The notes beneath the pieces are model-generated. The model saw only the letters and a list, made by a program, of their open reading frames with translations. It was not told where the DNA came from and ran no database searches. From Strigamia acuminata (taxonomy: Eukaryota > Arthropoda > Chilopoda > Geophilomorpha > Linotaeniidae), in NCBI GenBank assembly GCA_949358305.1, contig OX442320.1, positions 11,362,259-11,426,258 of the forward strand: a DNA stretch of 64,000 nt, written 5' to 3'. The position numbers and the translations under genes are program-made. Shown here piece after piece: positions 47,791-58,990 of this stretch. How positions within the stretch are numbered: the stretch's first letter is position 1; the number at the start of each line of letters is the position of its first letter.

Positions 47791-47976
47791 ATTCGACGTC
47801 GATTTGACGTAGCATCGATCTACAGCTCTATGTCGATGCTATGTCAAAATCGTGACCAAAATGCGCTAATTCCATGTCAATGCTAAATTGTTTCGGCATA
47901 GTTTCATCCTTATTCTATGTTAAATCTATGTACCAAGATAGACAGTTTGTATAGATTTAACCTAGATTTAACATAG
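47788..47976. repeat. cluster of palindromes
   Basis: CGATTTGACGTAGCATCGAT (47800-47819) is mirrored at 47832-47852. CTATGTTAAATCTATG (47915-47930) is mirrored by TAGATTTAACATAG (47963-47976). Short palindromes TCTACGTAGA and TTCGACGTCGA lie beside them. Likely cruciform-prone or an eroded inverted-repeat element. Confidence 0.6.
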
Positions 47977-49472
47977 TTTTGTTACTTGGGCTATATTGTA
48001 CAAAAAGTATTTATCACTTGCAAACCAATGGCCCGCAAAAATGTATTTTGGGCCCCAAATAACACTATTAGGTACTGATTTTGGGTTTAAAAAAAATATT
48101 TTCTTCCCCAAAAATATCTCGAGCTGAAATCTCGTTGCCAAACCCACTCACAAACACCCTAAAAATAATAAATAAAAAGAAAACAATAAAAAAGCGTTCC
48201 TTTCGCCACTTTAAATTCCTCACAGCCTTCTTTAATTACATACGCCTTCTTCAATAACTCACCAACATGAGAAATTATTGCAAACTGAAGAGTGCCAAGT
48301 GCCAACCACTTGTGGTCTTGACTTGGCAATCTTACAAACACATTTCTATCTTCAATCATTAAACTCATCTCTCTCTGTGATGTGAGCATCAAAACGCAGC
48401 AATTTCTTGCCGGACGAATAAGGAAAAGGGGAGGAATCGAGCTGTCACTTTGTATTATTTAGCTGCATGTTTGAACACAAGTATTAAATAGGAGGGGTCT
48501 ATATGAGTGGGATATAGGCGTGGTCAACAATCAATCAAACAATGACCATTTCCGTCTCAACCATTTCAAATTATACGCATTTCAATCTCCACTGATCCTA
48601 ATCAACATTCTGATGTAATACTTACACTTACAATACACTCGTACTCGACGAGAAGAAGAAAAACAATCAATTTTCTTACCTGCAAATAAAAAAAAGAAAA
48701 GTATTAACTCGAGAGTCCAAAACTTGTTCGCAATAATTTGAAATTTGGAAAATACACCCATAAAAGAGAGCATTAAATTATATAGCAAACGCCATAAAAA
48801 GCATTTTTATGTTTTATTTAATTCCGCCTTGCTTTTTACACCCAACTACCAAGCTCTTAGCACTTTGGTGAGTGCAAACACTATCAGCAGTCAACTTGTT
48901 GGCGCTACAATGACGAAAACTCGCCGCCCAAGTTGCCATACAACAATAGAAAAACTACACCTTTGTTTGAAATTCTATTTCAGTTTTTTCAATCCCAAAA
49001 TTGTTGAATTTTCGTCGAAAGCAACACTATGTACATAACATCGCTGAAATGACGTCATTTAGTATCATTGCTTCAGCATGGTTCTGAGATGTAATGACGT
49101 CGTAATTTTAAAAATGGCGTATTGATTTTATTGGATTGATTTTTATTAATTTTATTCCCTCTTCATTCCGTTGCCGGAGCCGATGTTATAAGGCCAACTC
49201 AAATTCACACCGTCACTCGTTTAATTAAAATAATAATAGTTTGGGATTTTTAAAATTAGCCTCGTGTTCGTGTATATTTCTTGTTTGCAAAGAACGATGC
49301 GGGACAAGCTGATGATGTGTGTCAAGACGTTGATTTACACTCAGATTCACACCCATGATAACTCGCACCTTTTTGAACCTGTCACGAATTATCCGAGCCC
49401 AACTACCAAAAAAAGGAGACCGCAGAACTTGTTTATGCAAACTCCACACGGCCTTCAACATTTTCCAACGCG
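47977..49472. other. AT-rich non-coding stretch
   Basis: A CRE-like AATGACGTCATTT at about 49031 and another TGACGTC at about 49094 are noted. No gene. Confidence 0.45.
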
Positions 49473-49979
49473 TTATCTGATCAAAACACAACAACAAAAC
49501 CCCACCAACCCCGAAAACCAAAGAGAGAAGAAAAAAAAACCAACACGCACAACATCCATGTTAAACCAATGGAGATAAAACACTTTATTTTTAGACAAAA
49601 AATGGGGCTGCGGAAGAATCGGGGGTAGTGGGGGGTCAGGAGGGGTCTCCGACTTGTAATGGCATTCCATTTCGCATGAATTATTGTTGTGGAGGTGAAG
49701 CAAAGCCGAAAGATCGTAAATCACGAGCAGAACACTGATTCGTTGACGGCGAGCATGGCCCCAAGATTGAGGCGCTCGTTTAATTATAATAAACCTCAAG
49801 AATGTTGCCTTCCTGGCTACATATCGGCGCAACACACATTGGAATACACACACAATGCGCGCCAACATTGTTTTTGCAAACATGTAGCACGAATCCATCA
49901 CTGTGCCATCCAAAACAACGTTGGCAAAAAATGGGATAAGCGATGAAAAATTAGTCCATTCTTTGCTGGAGAAATTCAC
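49473..49979 (-). CDS. long open frame, ambiguous strand
   Basis: A 168-codon minus frame lies opposite an 85-codon plus frame (49689-49946) that is equally protein-like (for example SRKIVNHEQNTDSLTASMAP). The minus frame is hydrophobic and Cys-rich near its end. No start context, splice sites or domain settles it. Confidence 0.15.
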   Translation of the reverse strand: MNFSSKEWTNFSSLIPFFANVVLDGTVMDSCYMFAKTMLARIVCVFQCVLRRYVARKATFLRFIIIKRAPQSWGHARRQRISVLLVIYDLSALLHLHNNNSCEMECHYKSETPPDPPLPPILPQPHFLSKNKVFYLHWFNMDVVRVGFFFFSLWFSGLVGFCCCVLIR

Positions 49980-51762
49980 TTGTTTTGCTCGTGATGAATG
50001 TTTGAGGGGAAAGTAAACAAAAATGGCTGCTCATTTATTTGCTGTCTGTAGACTGCAAACGACTGTGATGGATTGTGCTGCTAATGAATGGGAAATTGTA
50101 TTTGTAATTGGAGCCACATGATGACTATTAAGCATTCCCCTCAACTACGAGACTAGGGGTCGTTGAGTGAACCAGATTGAACAAAACAGACATCCAATGA
50201 AGCCCAAGCGTTTCGCTAAGAACCCAACAGCCAATTACCCAAAGTAATGGTCTCGGACCCCAAGAATTACCGTATATATACACAGTTTGCGGCAGCGACT
50301 TTTCCTTTATAGTTATGTTTAATTTTATGTTATAAATTGCAAATGGCGGCAAGCACAAGTACCGTAGTCGCCATTTGCAACCCCGTAGTGGCCACTTCCG
50401 GTCGGTTGTAAAACCCGAATAAAGAATCATTCGTCTGAAAATCGTTAAACCTAACGTATCGCTCATTTCATTCGTCTCACATCACATTAACAAATCATAT
50501 CAGAATATAGAAAAAAATGAGGAAAGACTGGATTTGCGCAGTATAATAAAGCCTTTTAGGTTGTTTCAAATATATGGCAGGTGGTTGTGGGTCTTTCTGG
50601 GTGACCATATTGATTATTTGGGCATTTGGGGCAGAAAAGGCGGAGGAAAGTGCAACTTGAATCTGTCCATCTCCACACGGCCCACTAAACCCACTAATCT
50701 AAGTGGGATGGAAACACTTTCTCCAGCAAATCCTTCCATTACAAGGCGAGAAAATGATTAATCACCCAAGCCAACTCCTGGATTTATTTTTTCTTCACCC
50801 ATCTCTGATAAACACAAAAAATATTCTCTTTTTCTTTTAAAAAAAAAATTGGTGCAATTCAATGAGTCGAATGTGCCGAGTCACGCTGGACATGCGTTAA
50901 ATTTCAAAATCAAAACAAATTAAACGCGGCCGTCTGTCGGCGAGCTGTTAGTTTATACAGTCCACGACAAAATGATAAGTGCGCTATAATCAAACTTCGA
51001 CGATAAGCAAAATAGTTAAGACATGAACTTGCGTGATATAGAATTAAAATTGGCAAAGAAAATTTTGAAATTGTTCATTTTTAAAGCCCACACATCACTC
51101 TGAACTCGCAGACCCTTAAATTCAGGAAATATGGAATTTTATTGTAACAATGCATTTCAGAAAACAATTTCATAATATTTTTTAGCTTGGGACTCAATTT
51201 CTATACTAAAACACAACTTGAATGGAAAAGTTGCAGATAAAAAAACAGCTTTCGCTTCATTTTGTGATTTTGCGTTTTTCCTCTTTTGTGTTTCTGCAAT
51301 TATGCACATGATTGATGGCAGCGAAAAGTGCAGAATTGCTAAAATTGCAAGATTACAAAAGGCGCCTCTATTATAACGTTAATATCCACCTGCATCGTCT
51401 CGAGCCATCTCATCAATCCATCGCGCAAAACAAATGACTTATCACTTTTCTCTGGAGCAAGAAAACTTTTGTCGGAAAGCTCATTTCTCTGCCGGGATTT
51501 GCACGCTAATCCCGGCTGAGTCACTAATCACAATTTGATGATTGCTGCACTAAATCGAATCAGGCCTGAATCCGCAATGAGAAAAGGGATTATTTCTGCC
51601 TTATGGATTAGACTGGCATTTATGTATGATTAAAAGTTTGTTCATCAAATTTACATTTTTTCCTCAACTTTATTTCTGGTCAGAATTTGTTGAAACTGGT
51701 GTTTAAATTGGAGGCGACGCCATGTTGAGTCTATTGTTAAATATAGGTGGACGAAAGTGTAT
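49980..51762. other. AT-rich non-coding stretch
   Basis: An inverted pair GCAAATGGCGGC (about 50339) and GTCGCCATTTGC (about 50367) is present. No gene. Confidence 0.5.
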
Positions 51763-51975
51763 TTACATATCCTGTTTGAATAAAATAATCACTGTTCTCA
51801 TGTAAACCAACGTGTGTGCGCACTTCTCTTCAACATCTGTTTCAATCAGTAGGTGCATTCGAATTAATTCGTGTAAATGTCGTGTAAACTGATTAAACGG
51901 AAACGACCTGCACGCCACGTTTAAATCTCCGTTCAACGAGTTTTCTCGTTCAAATCGGATCTTGCTAGCAGCCAT
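51763..51975 (-). CDS. candidate coding exon with strong start context (70 codons), product unknown
   Basis: The minus-strand ATG at 51975 sits in CCAAGATGGCTGC, which is both a good Kozak context and a YY1-type motif. The frame begins MAASKIRFERENSLNGDLNV, continues with RSFPFNQFTRHLHELIRMHL and ETDVEEKCAHTLVYMRT, and ends in TAA. Codon use and composition are the most natural of any short frame in the window. It could be a complete small protein or a first exon (a possible donor CAG followed by gtcgtt lies inside). No family is recognised. Confidence 0.35.
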   Translation of the reverse strand: MAASKIRFERENSLNGDLNVACRSFPFNQFTRHLHELIRMHLLIETDVEEKCAHTLVYMRTVIILFKQDM

Positions 51976-54900
51976 CTTGGATTTTCGTTAGATCGGTCGC
52001 AACGATCTCGATCGCAAGAACAATTTTGTAGCAGTTAATAACAGTAATGATCATTAATTTGGGCTAATTTATTTACACTTGAATTAACACTGAAATATAC
52101 ACAGAAATTTATTTTTAAACTCAAAAATTGGTTTGTTTAACTTGACATTTACAGTACCAGTTGCACTGGTTTACCACTGGTAACCTAGTTTAAATCCTGT
52201 ACCATCGATTATCCAAAGTAACTTTAACTGTTTCCAAATACAAAATTAAGAGTTGCATCCGCACTCACTTTTGCTAATAAGCTGTTGTTTTTTCTTTCTT
52301 TCTTATTGTTTCGCGTGGGTGGGGAAAAAAAAGGTAAACATTTTTGTATTCGATTAAACTGGAAGGATCACGTAACAAATTCCATTTTAATTACTTTGCG
52401 TCTCTTTCTCTCCGGTGCTGCAAGTCTTCTCATTTGCAAATAGCAATTTGGTCACTAAGCCAAGCGCTCTAATGAATTGGATTAGAAATAAAATTACATC
52501 TTGTTTACCGCAATTTCCCAAACTTCAGATCCACACACAAAAATGATTTATTCTCACAACTTCGTCTACTTGCCACCAGACGTCGCTTTCAAAACAAAAT
52601 GGCCACTTTGGATGCATCCGTGACGTCGCTTCCTTCCAACAATGCCTCCTCCTCACACAAGCAGTCCAGTAGTACTTGTACAACTCAAAGACATGAAATT
52701 AGAATACACACCTCTGTCAAACCAAAAGTTGTGTTTGAAATTACATCACACAAAAAATAAGCAACATATAACCAAATGTTTATTTTTCCCAATATAATGA
52801 GCAAGAAATGAATTAAATAAACAAAATTTGATGGAAATTGATCAATTTTTTCAGAAATTATCGCGAAAAATGATTGGGCCCTGCAAGACACTAAATTAAA
52901 ATCCTCAAGATTTAGAGATTTAGAGATTTAGAGTTGTATTTAGGTCTGTGGTTGCACAAACCAACTCTTCGAGACATAACATCCGTACTGCGATGTCGCT
53001 GTTATTCCATCAAAATCTTCTCGGCTTCATTTTATATTTATCGGAACACTATTTTAACCAGAAAACGCACTAAAAAACTGAATTCTGCATCACTCTCGAG
53101 AGCCACAGACCGACAATCAATCATCTTTTGAGTTCTATACGTCTTAGCGATTGTGGCCGCCATCATCACCACTTTTATTTTATCGATTGTGAATTCTTCG
53201 CTCAACATCTATTATCTCAATTAAGAATATAGTTTATTCTTAAGTTTATCACCCTCTTTGTATCTTTTATTGCACAATACCTTCCTCCAGAATCGCATTT
53301 TCCATCCGCTTTAACCACTCTCTTAATGACTATCACCTTCTTAATAAACATCCACGATAATCAAACTCATAAACACATCCTGTAATTGCACTCCTAATGA
53401 TAATTAAAACCAGCAGAAACACTCTCAACTTTTGTTTCAATTCCATTTTTATTTTCCACTTTTTCTGCATATACACCTGGGCTTTTCGTGCTCGCACCTG
53501 TCCTTCAGCAAATGATCTAAAGCTGTATAAATTCAAACCCCCCGTGCCCCCCCCCCTCACCGCCCCCTGTTGCAGCTCTAATTGTTCGCCAAGTAACAAA
53601 CTCATTTCCTCTTCTTTTTTTTTAACTGTGTGGAAAGCCGTTGGCTGCTGCATACTCAGCCAATGAAAAACATCAGGTGGCCGTAACGTGCCGGCTCTTC
53701 CAATTTCTAATTGGCCACAAATTAACAAATGAATTTTTTCACCGCCTAACTCGATTAACTGCCCACTCTAATGGAATTTGCATATTTGTGGCCCTGAAAA
53801 GCCATTAGAAAATTATTTTTCACAATATTTCATTACAAAAAAATTTTTTTTCTCTTAAGTTGTCAGTTTTTAGTGCCCCGTGGGGCCTGGGGGACCCCAC
53901 GATCAGGTCCAATGTTCAAACTTGCGTCAAAAAATGGGCCCAGGTCCAAAATATTTTATATTAATTTTGTATAAATTTTATACATTAATTTTATACATTT
54001 TTTAGACATTTTTCTGCAATTTTTCCAATTTTTCATCGAAAACTCCGTGTCCCTTACCAAATTATTTAATTTTTCTCACTCAATTCGCGTCTATTAAATT
54101 TTCAATGTTACAAATTTCAATATTTAATCACCCAACTCCCACAAATCCATAATTTAATCCTCGTATCAGTTCATAAACATTTTTATTCCATTTTTCCAAA
54201 CCACATGACAACCTTTCACATCCATTTCATTTTTTCTCCACAATTTATTTATTCATAAAATAAAAATATAAAAAAAAAAAATCGACATTTTTATTTAAAC
54301 TTTGTAAAAAAATCCTCAGCAAACAAACGCCCCCACACCCATAAAAAAAAAACCCAATTCAACATTTCAAACCATTCAAATTGAATACAAATATTTGATG
54401 AATGAATTATGAAAATGACATTATTATTATCTTACATTTTTTTAAAATTTTTTTTTCATTTGCCATTAAAACTTAAAAGGTGGCGTGACTGGTGCCCTCA
54501 ATCAATACCCCGAGTTTAATTTCACGAGAGATTAATTTTGGAATGCGTTTTGTATTTTTATTTCATATCCAATAAGGTAAACACAAATTGTAATAATAAA
54601 TGCTAAGAGTCGAGTCGAAACAAAACATGGCAGTTAAAAATAACAATCGCTCACGTTTTTTGTTTTTCTTATTGATTTTCTTCACTTTAGTTGATACGAA
54701 ACCACTTAAACCTGGGTGTTACTACATGTCTTTTATTTTCGCTGCCTTTTTATTTCGAAAACACGCAAACATTTAAAGGGAAACATCAAATTGCAACATT
54801 AAACCTTTCGACAGTTTGCAACACTTGCGCTATGGGAGCCCGCGCAGTTTGTGATAACAACTGGATGGCGCGAAATAAATTATTTAAATTTTTTGCATTT

Positions 54901-55644
54901 TTTTTTCTTGGTTTGTTGAGGTTTTATTTATTTAAAATGGTGAACGTATTGACATAAAGCCACATGGAATGACCTAGTTAGCGTTAATGGATAAGAAAAT
55001 TAATTTGTGTTGAATTTAATCAGATTAATTTGAAATTTTGTGATTAAAAAAAATATATTCATTGAAAATGTGTTAAAATTCCATAAAAATTTACTCAAAA
55101 AACAAGGAAATTTCAAAAAGTTCTCTAAGTTTTATTGAAAAATTGAAAAATCAATTTTTATAAAAAAAAAATAACAATTTCTCTAAATTTAGAATTTCAT
55201 TAAATTTCTATTAAAAATTTCTGAAAAATCCTACTGAATAAAAAAAAATTCCATTAAAATCCCATTAAATATAAAAATGGCCTGAAATTCAATGCAAATT
55301 TTTTTCTTCACAATAAAAACAGAAAATCTATTAAATCTACATAATATTACTACGAACAAACAAATATTTCTAGCAAACATCAAAAACACACCAAACACCA
55401 ACTTTTCATGATCACATGCAGTTTTCCAAAATAAAAACCAAAAATCCGTATTTTTCTTTTCTGGAAAATCGATCATATAAACATGCTCATTTTGCACAAA
55501 AGACATGCTAATTCGAAAAGCAAAACTCCATTTCCCACCGCAGATTTTTGGTGTTTTGCGACCTACTAGTTTCATCTTAAAACCACTGGACCAGCCTTAA
55601 ATTAACCGTCCCCACCCCATAAGGTCAATTTTGACCTCCTAAAG
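51976..55644. other. AT-rich non-coding stretch
   Basis: It contains a CTCF-like CACCAGACGTCGCT (52574-52587), a C-rich tract (53547-53570) and a GGGGCC patch (53876-53900). A 131-codon minus frame (53333-53728) has no supporting signals. No gene is called. Confidence 0.45.
52574..52587 (+). promoter_or_regulatory. CTCF-like motif
   Basis: CACCAGACGTCGCT, close to the word at 10803-10816 (one base different). Confidence 0.28.
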
Positions 55645-55720
55645 CAGGGGTCGGCAAATAATTTTAAGTGGGGTCCGGATACTATTGAAAATTTTTATCG
55701 ACGTCCAGAAAAAAAACATT
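55645..55720 (+). mobile_element. hAT-type terminus without visible partner
   Basis: CAGGGGTCGGCAAATAATTT followed by AAGTGGGGTCCGGAT matches the characteristic terminus of many animal hAT elements (CAGGGGTCGGCAA, then a GGCCGGAT-like word). No matching inverted end was found in the following kilobase, so the element is truncated or decayed. Confidence 0.6.
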
Positions 55721-56970
55721 TTACGAAAAACCGAGTCCTAATAAGTTTTTATTTTTTTTCTCAAAAACTATCAGGATTTTCATTCTAAAATTTCATATAT
55801 TTTTATTTATGTGGAAGTAGATGAGACCAATTTGATAAAAGATAACAGAAATATGTTTATAGATGATGAATAGCGGTCTTTCAACACACATTGCCTAGCA
55901 ACTACATATTTTTAATGTCGAAATACAATTCACAATTTATTATTGCCAAGAAGCCACATAATTAAATTATGCTCAAAACTCTGAAATTTCAATATTTTTA
56001 TCTATCTAGCCAAAACACATGCCAAGATACGGCAATCCAGGAATAACCCCACAAACATTTTACCCACACACATTAAACCCCTTCCTAAATATTTTCCTAC
56101 AAAATCCCTTTTCCACCATCCTTCTTTCACATAACAATCTAATTACAATTTTTCCCCTCCCTCATCACCATAATTAAACATAAAAACATTAATTAACTTG
56201 CACACTCCTTCAAATCCCATTTTATCCAACTTAGAATTTTTTTTAATATAATAAAAAAATAAAGACTAATAAATATTTGATTCTTTCAATAAACCAAAAC
56301 TTCCAACATTAAAAAATCCACAGCTGCAAACATTAAGATTTGAATAAAAAAAACGAGAAAAAAATCGACATAAAAAAAAAATCTGCCAAATTAAAAATAA
56401 AATAAAAGTATAGATTTATGATTTTAATTTTCTTTTTCATTTTTCAGGTTTCCAAATTTCCATAGTGGGAAGAAAAGCCTTTTGATAATGTTTGATAATA
56501 ATCACACTTGAGCAGTGATAAGTGGATGGAAATTTATAGGTGCAAAATACAGTGTGTGGAATGCTGAAAATCAAAGCAGAGAGGAAAAAGATGATGGAAG
56601 AGATCAGGGGTCACCTAAGCTGCAAAACTAACTCCTTTTGCAACCCCAACTTGATTTAACATCATTCTTTAAAGTCAATGAACTTAATAATTTTTTTCAA
56701 AAAAATTTAAATTATTTTTCTATTATTTTTTCTTTTTGATTTTTTAATATACATTTTTTTTACCTTCTCCTTTCTCAACAAATCATCATTTGGAGAAATA
56801 AAATTCATTTCTACTCATTAAGCAAGTGCAGTAATTTGATCCTGCCCCCACCCCCACCCCAGTGCTAGAGTTAATAATGGAGAAGATGAAGTCACGTGCC
56901 CTTTCACCTGGTTCTGCTCCGATGCAGCCATAATTGACGTCAAGTTTGATTAGTAGATCAAAGACAAGAA
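55721..56970. other. AT-rich non-coding stretch
   Basis: Possibly includes the interior of the hAT relic. Otherwise A/T-rich with no gene. Confidence 0.5.
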
Positions 56971-57423
56971 ATGTACAAAAGAAACATTAGTTTCCCTTCA
57001 TTACCATTTCATTCGACGAGTAAAAATGCAAAATTCAAAGATTGGAACTCGATTTGTCGATACGGAACAAAAACAGGAAGGAAGAAATTTAAACTCTGGC
57101 AAAAAATGACCACAGGCAATTCCCTTGTTCCCCGGGGGACAAAGGGGGCGGTTTTTTCCCTGTTATGCCACAACATCAATTCCCCGAGGGCTTACAGGAA
57201 AATGGCAGAGTTGACTAAAATTCCTCAAGCAAAAAGCTTCTCCCTCCCTTTCGTCGCGCTATTCCCTCGAGGCATCTACAACACAACAAATATCTCCCGG
57301 CCAATCCCAACAATCAACTCAACAGAAACACCTCGGGGTTATTCCCAACAATCAACTCAACAGAAACACCTCGGGGTTAATCCCAACAATCAACTCAACA
57401 GAAACACCTCAGGGTTTTCTTAA
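56971..57423 (+). CDS. candidate ATG-initiated ORF running into a minisatellite
   Basis: A 150-codon frame has an ATG start (MYKRNISFPSLPFHSTSKNA), a basic middle (GRKKFKLWQKMTTGNSLVP) and about 35 terminal codons made from the 38-bp repeat. Because the repeat period is not a multiple of three, the tail is not a designed coding repeat. The pre-repeat 110 codons are protein-like but unsupported. Confidence 0.18.
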   Translation: MYKRNISFPSLPFHSTSKNAKFKDWNSICRYGTKTGRKKFKLWQKMTTGNSLVPRGTKGAVFSLLCHNINSPRAYRKMAELTKIPQAKSFSLPFVALFPRGIYNTTNISRPIPTINSTETPRGYSQQSTQQKHLGVNPNNQLNRNTSGFS

Positions 57424-57550
57424 CAATCAACTCAACAGAAACACCTCGGGGTTATTCCCAACAATCGACTCAACAGAAACACCTCGGGGTTATTCCCAAC
57501 AATCAACTCAACACAACATTCACCTCAGGACTATTCCCGACAATCTAATC
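57305..57550. repeat. 38-bp minisatellite
   Basis: Copy starts at 57311, 57349, 57387, 57424, 57462 and 57500. The unit is made of CAATCAACTCAACAGAAACA plus CCTCGGGGTTATTCCCAA. It lacks the A/T-tract architecture of the other arrays. Confidence 0.92.
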
Positions 57551-58261
57551 GATGCACCGAAAAACACAAGCTAAGATCATGTTAATGGATGGCATTTGGT
57601 AGACATCTGAAGTCGATGCAAAGTCAATAGGCGTCATCTTTTTTCGATTAAATCACCGGTGGGTTCGCACTTTTCAGCCCAGCCAGGTTTCAATAATACA
57701 GCTCCTAGGTCGTGTAGAACGTTGCCTTTGCCGAGCTGACCGTCCGGTCTTTGCATTTAAAAGCTATAGTGCATCACCAGTTGGAATTCAATGTTCCGAT
57801 GTTCAAATGGCAAACCATCCTTCAATTTTTAATTGTGATTTGTCGAGATTTAAACACGACCCCAAACACACAGTATAAAGAGATACATGGCATATAATTT
57901 AGTTTCAATTTTAAAGATCGGAATAGTCGTAGGCGAGATTCAACACGGATGCCGGACCCATCGACAAAACCCCGCTTTATTAACAACATGCAATAATTTC
58001 CGAGTGGAACAACAACAACAGGATGTCAACCTACACGGCTTTGGTTGCGAAAAAACTACAAACTCAACTGTTGGTTATTCAAAACGCCCCACTCCAAAAG
58101 CCTTCTGCTGGGTGCTTGTGTGGCGACCCCTCCCGCTCCCTCCCACCTACAACTGCACGCATCGCCGGGCGTGAGAAAATCTTGGCTCAAGAAGCCGCTT
58201 TCGAATGAGCGAACTCCGACTCTCCGCGGTAACTGGTAACCCATGACACGTGGTGGTTTAC
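57551..58261. other. non-coding stretch, GC-richer after 58100
   Basis: No exon chosen. Frames on both strands at 57887-58239 are unsupported. Confidence 0.4.
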
Positions 58262-58345
58262 CTTGATCATTTCTCGGATGTTGCGTGGGTGGTTGAAGGT
58301 GTAGACGGGGCTCGACAAACCCGGTGGCGAGAAAGGGAACTCCCA
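58262..58345 (-). CDS. candidate 28-codon internal exon, possibly discoidin-receptor-like
   Basis: On the minus strand, an acceptor (gtgtctcccatcatccag) is followed by exactly 84 bp in one frame. This reads WEFPFSPPGLSSPVYTFNHP then RNIREMIK and ends at a donor (AAG followed by gtaaac). Third positions are strongly C/G-rich. The pattern F-x-F-x3-RN-x3-M resembles, from memory, the region of discoidin domain receptors that reads F-x-F-x3-RNF-x2-M. This similarity is weak and the family is not asserted. A plus-strand frame is also open here but lacks splice sites. Confidence 0.3.
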
Positions 58346-58759
58346 CTGGATGATGGGAGACACACAGACGCTACAGAGACGTGAAGCCAATGTTCCCTCA
58401 GGCACAATGCCAATAGAATGGAGCAGGCCAAGTTCAATAGGGGAGAAAGAGAGAGCGAGAGAGTGTGTGAGTGAATGTCAGCTGTTGTGTCATTGGAGGA
58501 TACAAGTGGCTAGAGGAAATGTGAGATTGGACCTTTTAAATATATTTTTTTTTTCCTTTATGATTTATTTGCGTTGAATAAAGTGGTCATTTTAGTGAAA
58601 AATAAACAAGTCAATAGAATAATGTCAGCAGTTAATTTCTCGAAAATGAACCGCAAATTTATTTCCTAGTTAAACACAAAACCCAACATTAAGTCGTTAT
58701 AAACAGATTCACTGGGTGTAACGACGTGTAAATTATATAAGCGATATGTAGAACTTAAC
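58346..58759. other. non-coding stretch
   Basis: A short GA-rich tract (58443-58470). No gene. Confidence 0.45.
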
Positions 58760-58761
58760 TA

Positions 58762-58990
58762 ATTGTAATAAACGACATAACCATACAACAGCACAAAATC
58801 GATATAAAACAGCTGTGAATCGATATAAAACCATACAAAATCGATTAGATCTTATAAAATCTGTATTTAAACCGTATAAAATCGATAAAACAACATAAAA
58901 CCTCGTAAAACTAGGTAAAAAACGTTATAAAACAGATAAAACTACGTAAAAGCCGGTAAAACAACGTAAAAACGTTATAAAACCAAGCAA
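58762..58990. repeat. 10-bp phased A-tract array
   Basis: A4-A6 runs start at 58878, 58887, 58897, 58907, 58917, 58929, 58938, 58948, 58958, 58968 and 58979. Units are of the type GTAAAACTAG and GTAAAAACGT. The mean step is about 10.1 bp. The preceding 100 bp has looser ATAAAA words of the same kind. Confidence 0.85.
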
